Position numbers and translations under genes: made by a program | Shown: positions 8,737 to 16,066 of the stretch, piece after piece | Layout of the letters: each line of letters begins with the position of its first letter | Position numbering within the stretch: the first letter of the stretch is position 1 | NCBI RefSeq assembly: GCF_000993825.1 | Contig: NZ_CP011114.1 | Span: 2,852,001 to 2,916,000, forward strand | DNA length: 64,000 nt | Direction: 5' to 3' | DNA from: Paenibacillus durus ATCC 35681 | GTDB lineage: Bacteria; Bacillota; Bacilli; Paenibacillales; Paenibacillaceae | The notes under the pieces: model-generated | Seen by the model: only the letters and a program-made list of their open reading frames with translations | The model's database searches: none | What the model was told of the DNA's origin: nothing

Positions 8737-9408
8737 TTACAGCGGGCCGGAAATGCCTTGTCTGCGAATCATGATGAAGTGTCCAACGAGCAGTATAAGC
8801 AGCAGCGCCGGGAGGAAGAATACATGGAGAGCGAAGAATCTCGTCAGCGTCTCCGCGCCGACAATGTCGCCGCCCTGCATCAGTTCCTTGAGAACCGGAC
8901 CCAATACGGGCGTGGAATTGGCGATCTCCAGCGTGACTTTTGTGGCGAAGTAGGCCTTGTTATCCCAGGGCAGCAAGTATCCGGTAAGCCCTAGACCCAG
9001 CATCACGAAAAAAATAAGCATCCCGACCACCCAGTTCATCTCGCGCGGCGCCTTGTACGAACCGGTGAAAAATACCCGCATCGTATGCAGGAACATCATG
9101 ACAATAACAAGGCTGGCCCCCCAATGGTGCATACCGCGGACAATTTGCCCGAAAGCGACTTTGGTCTGCAAGTATTCGACGCTGGCGTATGCGTTGATAA
9201 TGTCGGGAACGTAGTACATCGTCAGGAACATGCCGGACAGAATTTGAATCACGGTTATGAAAAAGGTCAATCCGCCAAAGCAGTACACGAATGCGGAAAA
9301 ATGATGCGCGGGGTTTACATGCTCAGGAACCTCGTGATCGGCCACATCTCTCCAAATCGGCGTAATATCCAGACGTTCATCAATCCAGTTGTAGATATTT
9401 TTAAACAT
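8737..9408 (-). CDS. qcrB: Menaquinol:cytochrome c reductase, cytochrome b subunit
   Basis: A four-helix cytochrome b of the b6 type, 223 aa. Haem-ligand histidines lie in MHHWGASLVIVMMFLHTMR and in FALHVFF. Cys43 (in FVYCFGG) is conserved; in B. subtilis QcrB and in cytochrome b6 the equivalent cysteine binds the extra haem covalently. It is 6 nt after qcrA and 32 nt before qcrC, in one operon. Confidence 0.97.
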   Translation of the reverse strand: MFKNIYNWIDERLDITPIWRDVADHEVPEHVNPAHHFSAFVYCFGGLTFFITVIQILSGMFLTMYYVPDIINAYASVEYLQTKVAFGQIVRGMHHWGASLVIVMMFLHTMRVFFTGSYKAPREMNWVVGMLIFFVMLGLGLTGYLLPWDNKAYFATKVTLEIANSTPVLGPVLKELMQGGDIVGAETLTRFFALHVFFLPALLLILLVGHFIMIRRQGISGPL

Positions 9409-9414
9409 CGGCGG

Positions 9415-9966
9415 TTACACCTCCTTGGCGGCCTCGGTATTCGGTACGATATCGCCGAGGTATACCCAGCCATTTTCGATTTTCGTCTTGTACTGATCGA
9501 GCGGCTTCGGCGCAACGGCTAAATTCTTGCCCGCTTTGGTATAACGCGCGCCGTGGCAGGGACAGTGAAATTCATCTGGGGTAGCCTTGTTGTTATTCCA
9601 TCCGACCGTACAGCCCAGATGCTTGCAGATCGGTGAAAGCGCATAAATTTCTCCCTGTTCGTTTTTGCGGATCCATGCGGTCAGCGTCGCTGTGCTGGCG
9701 TACCATCCGTCCTGCTGCTTCAGCTCAAACGTGAATTCCTGGGGCTGATCCGTTATTTTGGATTCTTCCGCCACCTTGATGAAATCTCCCGCGCCTTTCT
9801 TATGTAGTATCGGGTCGACGGCGAAACGGATCATGGGAAGAAGTGCGCCCGCTCCCATAAAAGCAGTGGCTCCTCCGAGCGTATAGGTCAGAAATTGTCT
9901 GCGGGACATCTCTTTACGGCTGGACGGTTTCAAGGCCGGTTTTTCCTGCTCGTTATGGCTGCTCAT
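9415..9966 (-). CDS. qcrA: Menaquinol:cytochrome c reductase, Rieske iron-sulfur subunit
   Basis: Rieske protein of the bc complex, 183 aa. A twin-arginine SRRQFL motif at residues 21-26 precedes a hydrophobic anchor (about 27-50), consistent with Tat export. The 2Fe-2S ligands are in CKHLGC (114-119) and CPCHGA (135-140). I chose the ATG at 9966 because an AGGGGGT ribosome site lies upstream and the Tat motif then has a normal N-terminal position; upstream residues in this frame show no homology. First gene of qcrABC. Confidence 0.96.
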   Translation of the reverse strand: MSSHNEQEKPALKPSSRKEMSRRQFLTYTLGGATAFMGAGALLPMIRFAVDPILHKKGAGDFIKVAEESKITDQPQEFTFELKQQDGWYASTATLTAWIRKNEQGEIYALSPICKHLGCTVGWNNNKATPDEFHCPCHGARYTKAGKNLAVAPKPLDQYKTKIENGWVYLGDIVPNTEAAKEV

Positions 9967-10063
9967 GTTTGCGTTTACCCCCTGTGTCGGATTTGGGAAA
10001 GCGCTGGAGGAAGCAATCAAGCGTTTACAATGACTTATATCACATTTATATCCATTCAGCTTA

Positions 10064-10092
10064 ATCATAGCTTAGCATCCAAAACCCGTCAA
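10064..10092 (-). promoter_or_regulatory. Sigma-A promoter of qcrABC
   Basis: TTGACG and TATGAT with exactly 17 nt between, about 100 nt before the qcrA start. The leader downstream contains two partial matches to catabolite-response (cre) boxes near 10016-10030 and 9990-10005. These are weak, and CcpA control is only a suggestion. Confidence 0.65.
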
Positions 10093-10123
10093 TGGATCTA
10101 ACTTCATAATAAATTGTCCATTT

Positions 10124-10564
10124 TCAGTCACATTTTGAGTTCATATCTTTTTGCCACATTCGCTGTATTTCTTGCGTTGCAAGCCCGATCCCCCTAACCC
10201 CATTATCGTCGAAAAACCCTTTGATAGCAATGGGTAAATCGCTTTCATAAACATCTTGAGCAATCAGCGTTCCCCCGGCATCCAGCACTATGGCATATCT
10301 GAAATTACTGGACTTGACATTATGACATATTTCATTTATTAATTGCTCTTTGTTATCAATATCGTACTGCACCGCCGGGTATACTACGATCCGTCCCCTG
10401 AACGGACGCTCAATCCTATCGATATAATCGCGCAGCTTCTCCAATCTCTCTACCGTCTGGGGCGGCGATTCCTGTCCTGTCAATCCTGTGAACGGAATGA
10501 GACAAGTATCATAATAATGGCCATTCTCTTCCCAACTGACGCTGTTGAAATCGCTGAATTTCAT
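10124..10564 (-). CDS. ypiF: DUF2487 family protein
   Basis: A 146-aa soluble protein of the DUF2487 family, of unknown function, found next to qcrA in Bacillales as ypiF. AAGGGGAG precedes the ATG at 10564. No catalytic motif is evident. The conserved location beside the bc complex genes is its main clue. An intrinsic terminator lies directly upstream, so it needs its own promoter or read-through. Confidence 0.8.
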   Translation of the reverse strand: MKFSDFNSVSWEENGHYYDTCLIPFTGLTGQESPPQTVERLEKLRDYIDRIERPFRGRIVVYPAVQYDIDNKEQLINEICHNVKSSNFRYAIVLDAGGTLIAQDVYESDLPIAIKGFFDDNGVRGIGLATQEIQRMWQKDMNSKCD

Positions 10565-10611
10565 GCCAGCTCCCCTTCTTTCGGATAATCTGAAAGCGAG
10601 AATCTTTTCAT

Positions 10612-10636
10612 AAAAAAAGATGCGCCGCCGGGCGCA
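10612..10636 (-). terminator. Terminator after the IDEAL-domain gene
   Basis: TGCGCC/GGCGCA stem with a 4-nt loop followed by seven T on the minus strand, directly before the ypiF ribosome site. Confidence 0.75.
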
Positions 10637-10642
10637 CCTCAT

Positions 10643-10822
10643 TTATGCTAAACTTTTCAGTTCGTCTGTAAGGTTTCGGAATGCTTCTTCGTCGCCGATT
10701 GCCAGCGCCGTGTCAATCTCACGGTACAAGATGTCGCACCGGCGCTTGCGGAGCGCTTCGTCCCACACCATTTCTGCCGCGAGCCCTAACATCACCTCAT
10801 AGGTTGACTTCATTTTGTCCAT
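10643..10822 (-). CDS. IDEAL-domain small protein (YpiB C-terminal-like)
   Basis: A 59-aa protein. Its C-terminal half carries the IDEAL-domain pattern, in REIDTALAIGDEEAFRNLTDEL. In B. subtilis this domain forms the end of the about 180-aa YpiB, also encoded beside ypiF; here the large N-terminal domain is absent. The ribosome site GGAGGT is well placed before the ATG at 10822, so this is a real short gene rather than a 3' fragment. It lies 19 nt after the gamma-carbonic-anhydrase remnant. Function unknown; IDEAL domains mediate protein contacts. Confidence 0.75.
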   Translation of the reverse strand: MDKMKSTYEVMLGLAAEMVWDEALRKRRCDILYREIDTALAIGDEEAFRNLTDELKSLA

Positions 10823-10841
10823 TCGAATACACCTCCGCTGT

Positions 10842-11132
10842 TTATGCTAATCCGTATTCTTTCCCTTTCTCCACATAACTGGCAGACATTCGCGCCATCC
10901 GGAGCAGATCCTGGTCCGTCAATTCCCGTACTACCTTGGCCGGAGATCCCAGGGAAAGGGTGTAAGGGGGAATTTTAATGTTTTCGGTTTCAATAGAACC
11001 GGCTCCTACTAAAGCATATTCACCAATCTCTGCTCCGTTCAATACAATGGCGCCCATTCCTATTAATGTTCCCTTGCCTATCCTGCAGCCTAAAGGAGAA
11101 GGTGCTGCGATTGACTTCTTTCCATACCCCAT
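10842..11132 (-). pseudogene. Gamma-carbonic-anhydrase family remnant, 5' part missing
   Basis: The last about 80 residues match the C-terminal left-handed beta-helix and tail of gamma-class carbonic anhydrase-like hexapeptide proteins (GCRIGKGTLIGMGAIVLNG ... IPPYTLSLGSPAKVVRELT). A full protein is about 170 aa. Here homology begins abruptly at GCRIG, after 14 unrelated residues. The zinc-ligand histidines, which lie upstream of this point, are all lost, and a TGA blocks the frame just upstream. The 5' end overlaps the C-terminal codons of the next gene in another frame. A deletion that fused two genes explains this best; expression as a short peptide cannot be excluded. Confidence 0.8.
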
Positions 11133-12178
11133 GTGGTCATTTTGATTACCGGGCCTTCAGCAGCTTCTCCCGCTCTCAGCATTCCCAGATGCAGCATCAT
11201 ACGCAAAATGCGTTTTTCCAAAATCGAATCGGCATCGTCGTAATAAAACGGCTTAATGAGCCAGCCCAGCGCACCCTTTAAAGATTCTACTGTCACCCAG
11301 TCGTAAGCGCTGACACTGATCCAATGTACGAGTGATGGAAGATTTGGAATTGCACCTTTATAAAGTCTTAACCAAAAGGAGAAAATCTGCAACAGGGATT
11401 CGTATTTTGCTTCCTCCAAAACCGCCGCGCCCATGCTCGTCAGCTTAAGCCTCTGCCCTTCTTCCGCAATCCATCGCCGGTAGCGCGCATAATCGTACAG
11501 GAGAGCCAGCCTTGGCGGGTAATGCTCGCAGGCTCTGCCGTAGCCGAACCTCCAGCCCCCTTTGGTCAGCAGCGGTTCGGAAATATGCAGGCTGTTCATC
11601 AGCTGCTGCTGGCATCTTCTGTACATAGCGCCTTCCAGATTCAATTCCGGCTCGTTCTCCAAGACAAAACGCAGAAGGGTCAGCAAATCGGCAGCGGCTA
11701 GCTCACCTTCCTCCCTGTATACACCCGGTTCCCCGCTTATTTCCAGCCCTTCCTTAATCCTTACCGCCATCCGGTCACGGAAGCGTTCCTTAAGATCTTT
11801 GGGAACTTGAAACAAGTATTTGGTGTGCTGAGATGCACCGTTAAAGAGCCACCCCCCGTTTTTGAACCGGGTTACCATCTCACGAAAGCCTCCGTTAGTT
11901 CCAGGCTGGGTCTCGAATGACGACGCTCTCGCTGCGGCAAGCAAATCCTCAAGTGTAAGATAGCTTCTTTCATCAAACAGCAGGGTATTCAGAAACCGCA
12001 AATCGTCTTGTGTGCATTCCCTCACTTGCGCTTCCATAAAGTCTTTGCTTCCAAGCGTTATGAGCAGGGTCTGAATAAGGTCATGCTTGGAATTTTGCTT
12101 ACATTCGCACCGGTAACGGCCTGCTATGGCCGTCAACTGACTCATGTCCGCAAAGCTGAGCATATCCGCCAGATTCAT
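11090..12178 (-). CDS. Conserved protein of unknown function
   Basis: A 362-aa soluble protein that I do not recognise. The N-terminal about 45 residues (ADMSQLTAIAGRYRCECKQ, then SKHDLIQTLL) resemble a SAP/LEM-like or winged-helix start. The rest is helical, with many Trp, Leu and Arg residues and no catalytic motif. The C-terminal about 10 residues run into the gamma-carbonic-anhydrase remnant in a different frame, so the native C-terminus may have been replaced. I chose the ATG at 12178 because GAGG lies 8 nt upstream; the ATG at 12184 is only 2 nt from it. Confidence 0.65.
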   Translation of the reverse strand: MNLADMLSFADMSQLTAIAGRYRCECKQNSKHDLIQTLLITLGSKDFMEAQVRECTQDDLRFLNTLLFDERSYLTLEDLLAAARASSFETQPGTNGGFREMVTRFKNGGWLFNGASQHTKYLFQVPKDLKERFRDRMAVRIKEGLEISGEPGVYREEGELAAADLLTLLRFVLENEPELNLEGAMYRRCQQQLMNSLHISEPLLTKGGWRFGYGRACEHYPPRLALLYDYARYRRWIAEEGQRLKLTSMGAAVLEEAKYESLLQIFSFWLRLYKGAIPNLPSLVHWISVSAYDWVTVESLKGALGWLIKPFYYDDADSILEKRILRMMLHLGMLRAGEAAEGPVIKMTTWGMERSQSQHLLL

Positions 12179-12242
12179 CTTCATCGCCTCGCCGTTTTAA
12201 TACCATTATGGGATGAATGGCTTTTTTTATTCCATTTTTCGT

Positions 12243-12271
12243 AAAAAAAATAACCCGAAGGCTATCGGGTT
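12243..12271 (-). terminator. Terminator of the histidine phosphatase gene
   Basis: AACCCGA/TCGGGTT stem with a 6-nt loop followed by eight T on the minus strand. It overlaps the last codon and stop of the gene. Confidence 0.8.
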
Positions 12272-12857
12272 AACGCTGGTTTTGCAGGATATGCCGGCTA
12301 CAGTTATACAGGAGCGGGTTCCATTCCTTGTCTTTCTTCTCCAGAATCGTAAGGGAAAGATTGCCGATCCGCTGGGTGTATTTGTCCTTATAAAGCGCGA
12401 TATAGAGTTGGGCGAGAAATCCTCCATGCGACACAACGAGCACATTCCGGTCCGAATGCTTCGCCGATAAGTCCTCCATAAAAGCAAGCCCCCGCGCCTG
12501 AAGCTGTTCATCCTTCTCTTGGCCGAATTCCTGCTGGTTCCAGTTCTTTCCCCATCTTGCTTCACGCTCAGCGGCTGTAAGCCCCTCTACCTGTCCGTAT
12601 GCGCGTTCTCTGATACGCTCGTCTGCCTCAAGGAGCGGAAGTCCGAGTCTTCCGGCAATAATTCTCCCCGTTTCTTCCGCACGGGAAAGGTTGCTAGTAA
12701 TGCAGTAATCCCAGCGGTATGGCTCGCGCAGAAGCCGCTCCGCGAGCAGCTCCGCCTGTCTGCGGCCCTCGCCGTTAAGCGGGATATCGCTTTGCCCTTG
12801 AATCCTGCCAACAGCGTTCCAATCCGTCTGGCCATGGCGTATCAAGCCCATCAACAT
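12270..12857 (-). CDS. Histidine phosphatase family protein
   Basis: A 195-aa phosphoglycerate-mutase-like phosphatase. The catalytic RHG is at residues 7-9 (nucleophile His8), with downstream Arg in SNLSRAEET, acid-residue region ERAYGQVEG and the second histidine in VVSHGG. This family dephosphorylates small metabolites (for example phosphoglycerate or alpha-ribazole phosphate); the substrate is not evident. GGGAG precedes the start by 7 nt. It appears monocistronic, with its own terminator. Confidence 0.88.
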   Translation of the reverse strand: MLMGLIRHGQTDWNAVGRIQGQSDIPLNGEGRRQAELLAERLLREPYRWDYCITSNLSRAEETGRIIAGRLGLPLLEADERIRERAYGQVEGLTAAEREARWGKNWNQQEFGQEKDEQLQARGLAFMEDLSAKHSDRNVLVVSHGGFLAQLYIALYKDKYTQRIGNLSLTILEKKDKEWNPLLYNCSRHILQNQR

Positions 12858-12945
12858 AAGTAAACTCCCATCCTTTTCCGTATATTTTTTCTTACTGTAA
12901 CATGGATGAGCTTAAATGTCTCCAAGTTTGGGCGTATTAATGCAG

Positions 12946-12981
12946 CAAAAGAGCCCTCTTGACTGTCTAAGAGAGCTCTTT
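12946..12981 (-). terminator. Terminator of the sigma/anti-sigma operon
   Basis: Thirteen-bp arms with one mismatch (AAAGAGC-x-CTCTT) around an 8-nt loop, ending in a T run on the minus strand at the anti-sigma stop codon. Confidence 0.7.
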
Positions 12982-13574
12982 CAATGCCTGCGGTACCGGT
13001 TCAGCCGGGTAAGCGAAAAGATGGACAAGCCTACTCCCAGCATCGACAGCATCATCCAGTATTCCGGATGGGTTGGCCCCATGGTGACGACAAGAGGCTC
13101 GATAATCTGGCTGCCGCTGGAAGCGACCGGATAAACGGATTGCCAATCATTGGACGAACCGGCAATCCCGGTTGGCATAATGCCGCTCTGCGCCATGGTG
13201 GTGTTACCCGGCGTCTGCACCATTGTATAGTAGATGAAGCTGCACAGAAACACCGCCAGAAAACAGGCGATCCACAGGCTGATCCGCCGCCGGAAGATAC
13301 CGGTTTTGCCAGCCGACTTGCCGTCCCCCGGCATCAGCCAGGGGCTTTCCAAATAAATCCGTTCCATCACCCGGGCGTTAATGGCCTCGGCGCGTTCCTC
13401 GCTCACCTCAGACTTCATGTCTTTGATCAGCCAGCGGCTTTCTTCCCACATCTCCCATTCGGCTGCGCAGTAGGAACAGCCGGAGATGTGCTGCATTAGA
13501 CTTATTCGCTCCGGTTTATCGGGAGGAGCATCCCAAAGAAGCGGAATCAGATTCTGCGCTTCTCTGCAGTTCAT
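12981..13574 (-). CDS. Zinc-binding anti-sigma factor, membrane-anchored
   Basis: A 197-aa partner of the ECF sigma factor just upstream, with a 4-nt overlap (ATGA). The N-terminal anti-sigma domain has Cys3 and the H-x3-C-x2-C zinc motif at His29, Cys33 and Cys36. A first membrane helix spans about residues 96-116, an extracytoplasmic stretch of about 50 residues rich in Ser, Gly and Pro follows, and a second helix spans about 170-189. By family, it holds the sigma factor inactive until a surface signal arrives. The signal is not evident. Confidence 0.87.
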   Translation of the reverse strand: MNCREAQNLIPLLWDAPPDKPERISLMQHISGCSYCAAEWEMWEESRWLIKDMKSEVSEERAEAINARVMERIYLESPWLMPGDGKSAGKTGIFRRRISLWIACFLAVFLCSFIYYTMVQTPGNTTMAQSGIMPTGIAGSSNDWQSVYPVASSGSQIIEPLVVTMGPTHPEYWMMLSMLGVGLSIFSLTRLNRYRRH

Positions 13575-14167
13575 TGGCTTTTCATCCTCTCAAGCTGTTG
13601 TTCATAAGCGGGTTCGTAAAAATAGGATTCAAGCTGAAGCTTAACGCTGCTTCTCGCACGGAACAGCAGCGATTTGACCGAGCTGACGCTCTGATCAAGA
13701 ATATTTGCGATTTCCTGGTAGTCCATTTGGTCGTACTCCCGCAGAATCAGCGCGGACCGCTGTTTTTCCGGGAGATTGTTGATGGCTTTACGCACAAGGT
13801 TCATTCGTTCATTGCGCAGCACGGCCTGCTCTGGAGCCACTTCCAGCGGTGCGACCGGCGTATAGCCGCTTTCTTCAAGCGATACATTCCCCCCGCGGTT
13901 CTTGCGAAGCTCGCTAAGCACGGTATTGCGCGCGATGGTGTACAGCCATGTGGAAAAGGACGCGTCTACCTCACGAAAGGAATGAAGGCTGCGGAAGGCC
14001 TTGTAGAACGTTTCCGAACAGAGATCTTCGGCGATAAGCTCCATTTGGGAATTTTTCAACATATGATAGACAAATGCCAGTATTTTGCGTTGATAGCGTC
14101 GCATGAGTTCTGAATAAAGTTCTGTATTTCCTTGCTTGATTTGTTGGATTAACTGGGAATCCGTCAT
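13571..14167 (-). CDS. ECF-type RNA polymerase sigma factor
   Basis: A 198-aa group 4 sigma factor. Region 2 is at about 22-90 (the core-binding LYSELMRRYQRKILAFVYH and the DLCSETFYKAF segments). Region 4 with its helix-turn-helix is at about 130-180 (LPEKQRSALILREYDQMDYQEIA). I chose the ATG at 14167 because AGGAGG lies upstream; the ATG at 14221 has no ribosome site. Cotranscribed with the anti-sigma gene. I could not confirm an autoregulatory ECF promoter upstream. Closest in style to the SigX/SigW class; the regulon is unknown. Confidence 0.9.
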   Translation of the reverse strand: MTDSQLIQQIKQGNTELYSELMRRYQRKILAFVYHMLKNSQMELIAEDLCSETFYKAFRSLHSFREVDASFSTWLYTIARNTVLSELRKNRGGNVSLEESGYTPVAPLEVAPEQAVLRNERMNLVRKAINNLPEKQRSALILREYDQMDYQEIANILDQSVSSVKSLLFRARSSVKLQLESYFYEPAYEQQLERMKSQ

Positions 14168-14555
14168 GGTGGGCGTTTCCTCCTCGCCATAGCGCGTTAT
14201 ATCCCGTTCGTATGTACCCATTATTACCGAACAGGACCCAAAAAGTTGCGGTCATTTCTGAAAAAAATCTGATTTTCATACAGTTTCTATGTATATTCAT
14301 TAAGACCAACGATAAGCTGCGGAATTTCGGACATTTTGGTTACAGCTGGCAACTCTATAAAAATACTTTTCCTATTGTACCACAATTCGGTTTCCAATGA
14401 CATTAATAGACTTATGACTCTAGTCCTGATTTACCTCACGAGCTTCCTCTTCGACAAGAGGCGAATCATCGGTTATTCTGCTCCCTAGATTTATCGGCTG
14501 TATCCAGACAGAAGTGAAGCATTGCGAATATCGAACAAAAACTTTTTTGAAAGCG
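14168..14555. other. Intergenic region without a supported gene
   Basis: About 390 nt between the sigma-factor start and the sRNA promoter. It is AT-richer than its surroundings and must carry the sigma-operon promoter. GGAAAC and TGTAAC words resembling ECF -35 elements occur near 14390 and 14341, but no matching -10 at a fitting distance was found. Confidence 0.5.
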
Positions 14556-14584
14556 TTGACAAAATGAAAACGGATACATATAAT
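14556..14584 (+). promoter_or_regulatory. Consensus sigma-A promoter of a candidate sRNA
   Basis: TTGACA and TATAAT, both perfect, with exactly 17 nt between. It is the only full-consensus promoter I found in the window. It reads into a region without a plausible gene and is followed 87 nt later by an intrinsic terminator. Confidence 0.85.
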
Positions 14585-14590
14585 AAAAGT

Positions 14591-14679
14591 ACAGTATGGT
14601 TTCTCTCCACTCCTATCCAAAACTGTACAGTTCCAATATAGTGAACTGTGGCCGCTTATTTAATAAGCGGTCTTTTTTT
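14591..14679 (+). ncRNA. Candidate small RNA, about 90 nt
   Basis: Predicted transcript from about 7 nt after the perfect -10 to the end of a terminator (CCGCTTA/TAAGCGG stem, loop TTTAA, then TC and seven T). The 5' part has a pyrimidine-rich run (TCTCTCCACTCC) flanked by ACAGT and ACTGT, which can pair and present it in a loop. A second hairpin, ACAGTTC/GAACTGT, uses overlapping bases. No ORF has a ribosome site. The C-rich loop could pair with GGAG-type ribosome sites, as some Bacillus regulatory RNAs do; this is inference. I do not recognise a known RNA family. Confidence 0.65.
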
Positions 14680-14789
14680 GCCCTATTTTATAGAGCGCTG
14701 GCTTAACAGCTGAGCTTTGCATGAATCTGCGGCATCGGTTCACGCTAGCCGTGGCCAGCAGGGCGACATCTTTTTCAGGCTGATTTAGA

Positions 14790-14888
14790 CAAGAAGAAAC
14801 GGCTGAGCCGTCCTTTTAGGGACGGTACCGTTTCTCGTAGAAATATAAGACAAATGGATAAACGCTCAGCTTATAAATTCTTATATTT
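14790..14888 (+). repeat. Two-hairpin interspersed repeat, copy A
   Basis: A 99-nt element found three times in the window. Hairpin 1 has an outer stem AGAAACGG/CCGTTTCT and an inner stem CCGTCC/GGACGG. Hairpin 2 has AAATATAAGA/TCTTATATTT enclosing a CGCTCAGCTTATAAA segment. Copy A lies directly beside the T-tract of the tyrA terminator. No coding potential. Confidence 0.85.
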
Positions 14889-14913
14889 CAAAAAAGCCGG
14901 GCGCTTGCCCGGC
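14889..14913 (-). terminator. Terminator of the trp-hisC-tyrA operon
   Basis: GCCGGGC/GCCCGGC stem with a 4-nt loop and six T on the minus strand, 14 nt after the tyrA stop. It ends the operon here; the aroA-type gene that follows tyrA in B. subtilis is absent. Confidence 0.85.
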
Positions 14914-14926
14914 CTTGCTTTAAGCG

Positions 14927-16021
14927 TTATACGTATACTGTGTAATCATGCCGCTGCAGCAGCACTTTGGCGCGTTCCATATCGCTCTCCTGGCGGAAAG
15001 ACAGGCGCATAATGCCCGGAACGTCCTCCCGGCTCTCAATAATCTGCACATTGCTCAGGTTGATGCCCTGATCACCCAGCTCCGTTGCGATTCGTCCGAT
15101 AATGCCGGGATGATCGGGAACGTCGATATGCAGATCGAACAGCGGGGTAATCATGCCCTTGCGCCGGTCAGGGAGCTTGCTGCGGAATCCGCCCGCTTCC
15201 TGGAACGCTTGCTCGATCCCTGCTCCGTCTTCGTTCTCCAGCAACTCCACAAAAGCGGAAATCTCTTCGTTCCAGTCCTTCAGCAGCTCCAGCATAACCG
15301 AGCGGTTATTCAGCAAAATATCCCGCCAAATAACGGGTTCGCTCGACGCAATCCGCGTAATATCACGGAATCCTCCCGCAGCCAGCGTGCTGTACAGTGA
15401 ATCGGAAGAGTCGTACCCGTGAACCTGATTCACGAGCGCTACGGCGATAATATGAGGCAAATGGCTGATCGCTCCGACAATCTCATCATGCCGCTGGGGC
15501 TCCAGCCGAACAATCTGCGCTCTCGTATGTACCAGCAGCGTCTTAAGGGCCTCGTACGCCTCTTCCGGGATATCCGGGGGCGGAGTAAGCACATAATAGG
15601 CATTCTCGAAGAGCAGCGATGAGGCTGCCTCCACACCGGAGCGCTCCGAGCCAGCCATCGGATGACCGCCGATAAAATAGACGTCAGGCAGGTCAATCGA
15701 AGCCGCGCAGGCGGCAATGCTCGCTTTGGTGCTGCCCACATCCGTAATAATGCAGCCCTTCTTAAGCGGCAATTTGCTCAGCCTGAGCAGATAATCTTCC
15801 AGCATCCCAACCGGGACGCACAAAAATATAAAATCCGCGTCCAGCGCCGCCACTTCAAATGACAGCGTCGCGCTGTCGACAACGCCTCTGCTTACATATT
15901 TGGCAGCCGACTCCGGGCGATGGGCGTGCCCCACCACGTGCAGCCCTTCTCTGCCCTTAAAGCACAGAGCCAGGGAACCGCCGATCAGCCCGACGCCGAA
16001 TATTGCAATCTTAGTCGTCAT
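14927..16021 (-). CDS. tyrA: Prephenate dehydrogenase
   Basis: Converts prephenate to 4-hydroxyphenylpyruvate for tyrosine synthesis with NAD. The 364-aa protein has an N-terminal GVGLIGGS Rossmann motif (residues 9-16), the helical dimer domain with the active-site GGHPMAGSERSG and HLPH segments, and a C-terminal ACT domain (about 290-364) for likely tyrosine feedback. I chose the ATG at 16021; a TTG four codons upstream is closer to the AAGG but less like homologues. It follows hisC by about 45 nt and ends the operon. Confidence 0.95.
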   Translation of the reverse strand: MTTKIAIFGVGLIGGSLALCFKGREGLHVVGHAHRPESAAKYVSRGVVDSATLSFEVAALDADFIFLCVPVGMLEDYLLRLSKLPLKKGCIITDVGSTKASIAACAASIDLPDVYFIGGHPMAGSERSGVEAASSLLFENAYYVLTPPPDIPEEAYEALKTLLVHTRAQIVRLEPQRHDEIVGAISHLPHIIAVALVNQVHGYDSSDSLYSTLAAGGFRDITRIASSEPVIWRDILLNNRSVMLELLKDWNEEISAFVELLENEDGAGIEQAFQEAGGFRSKLPDRRKGMITPLFDLHIDVPDHPGIIGRIATELGDQGINLSNVQIIESREDVPGIMRLSFRQESDMERAKVLLQRHDYTVYV

Positions 16022-16066
16022 GTCTTTAAACAACTCGCCTTCTGTAAATTCCTTATGCAGTCCGTG

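Noticed and set aside
14222-14420. ECF autoregulatory promoter upstream of the sigma gene
   Set aside because: GGAAAC and TGTAAC words occur, but no matching -10 such as CGTC or CGTA stands at 16-17 nt.
14790-14888. Repeat copies as CRISPR units or terminators
   Set aside because: Copies are kilobases apart, not regularly spaced, and the hairpins lack a T tail.
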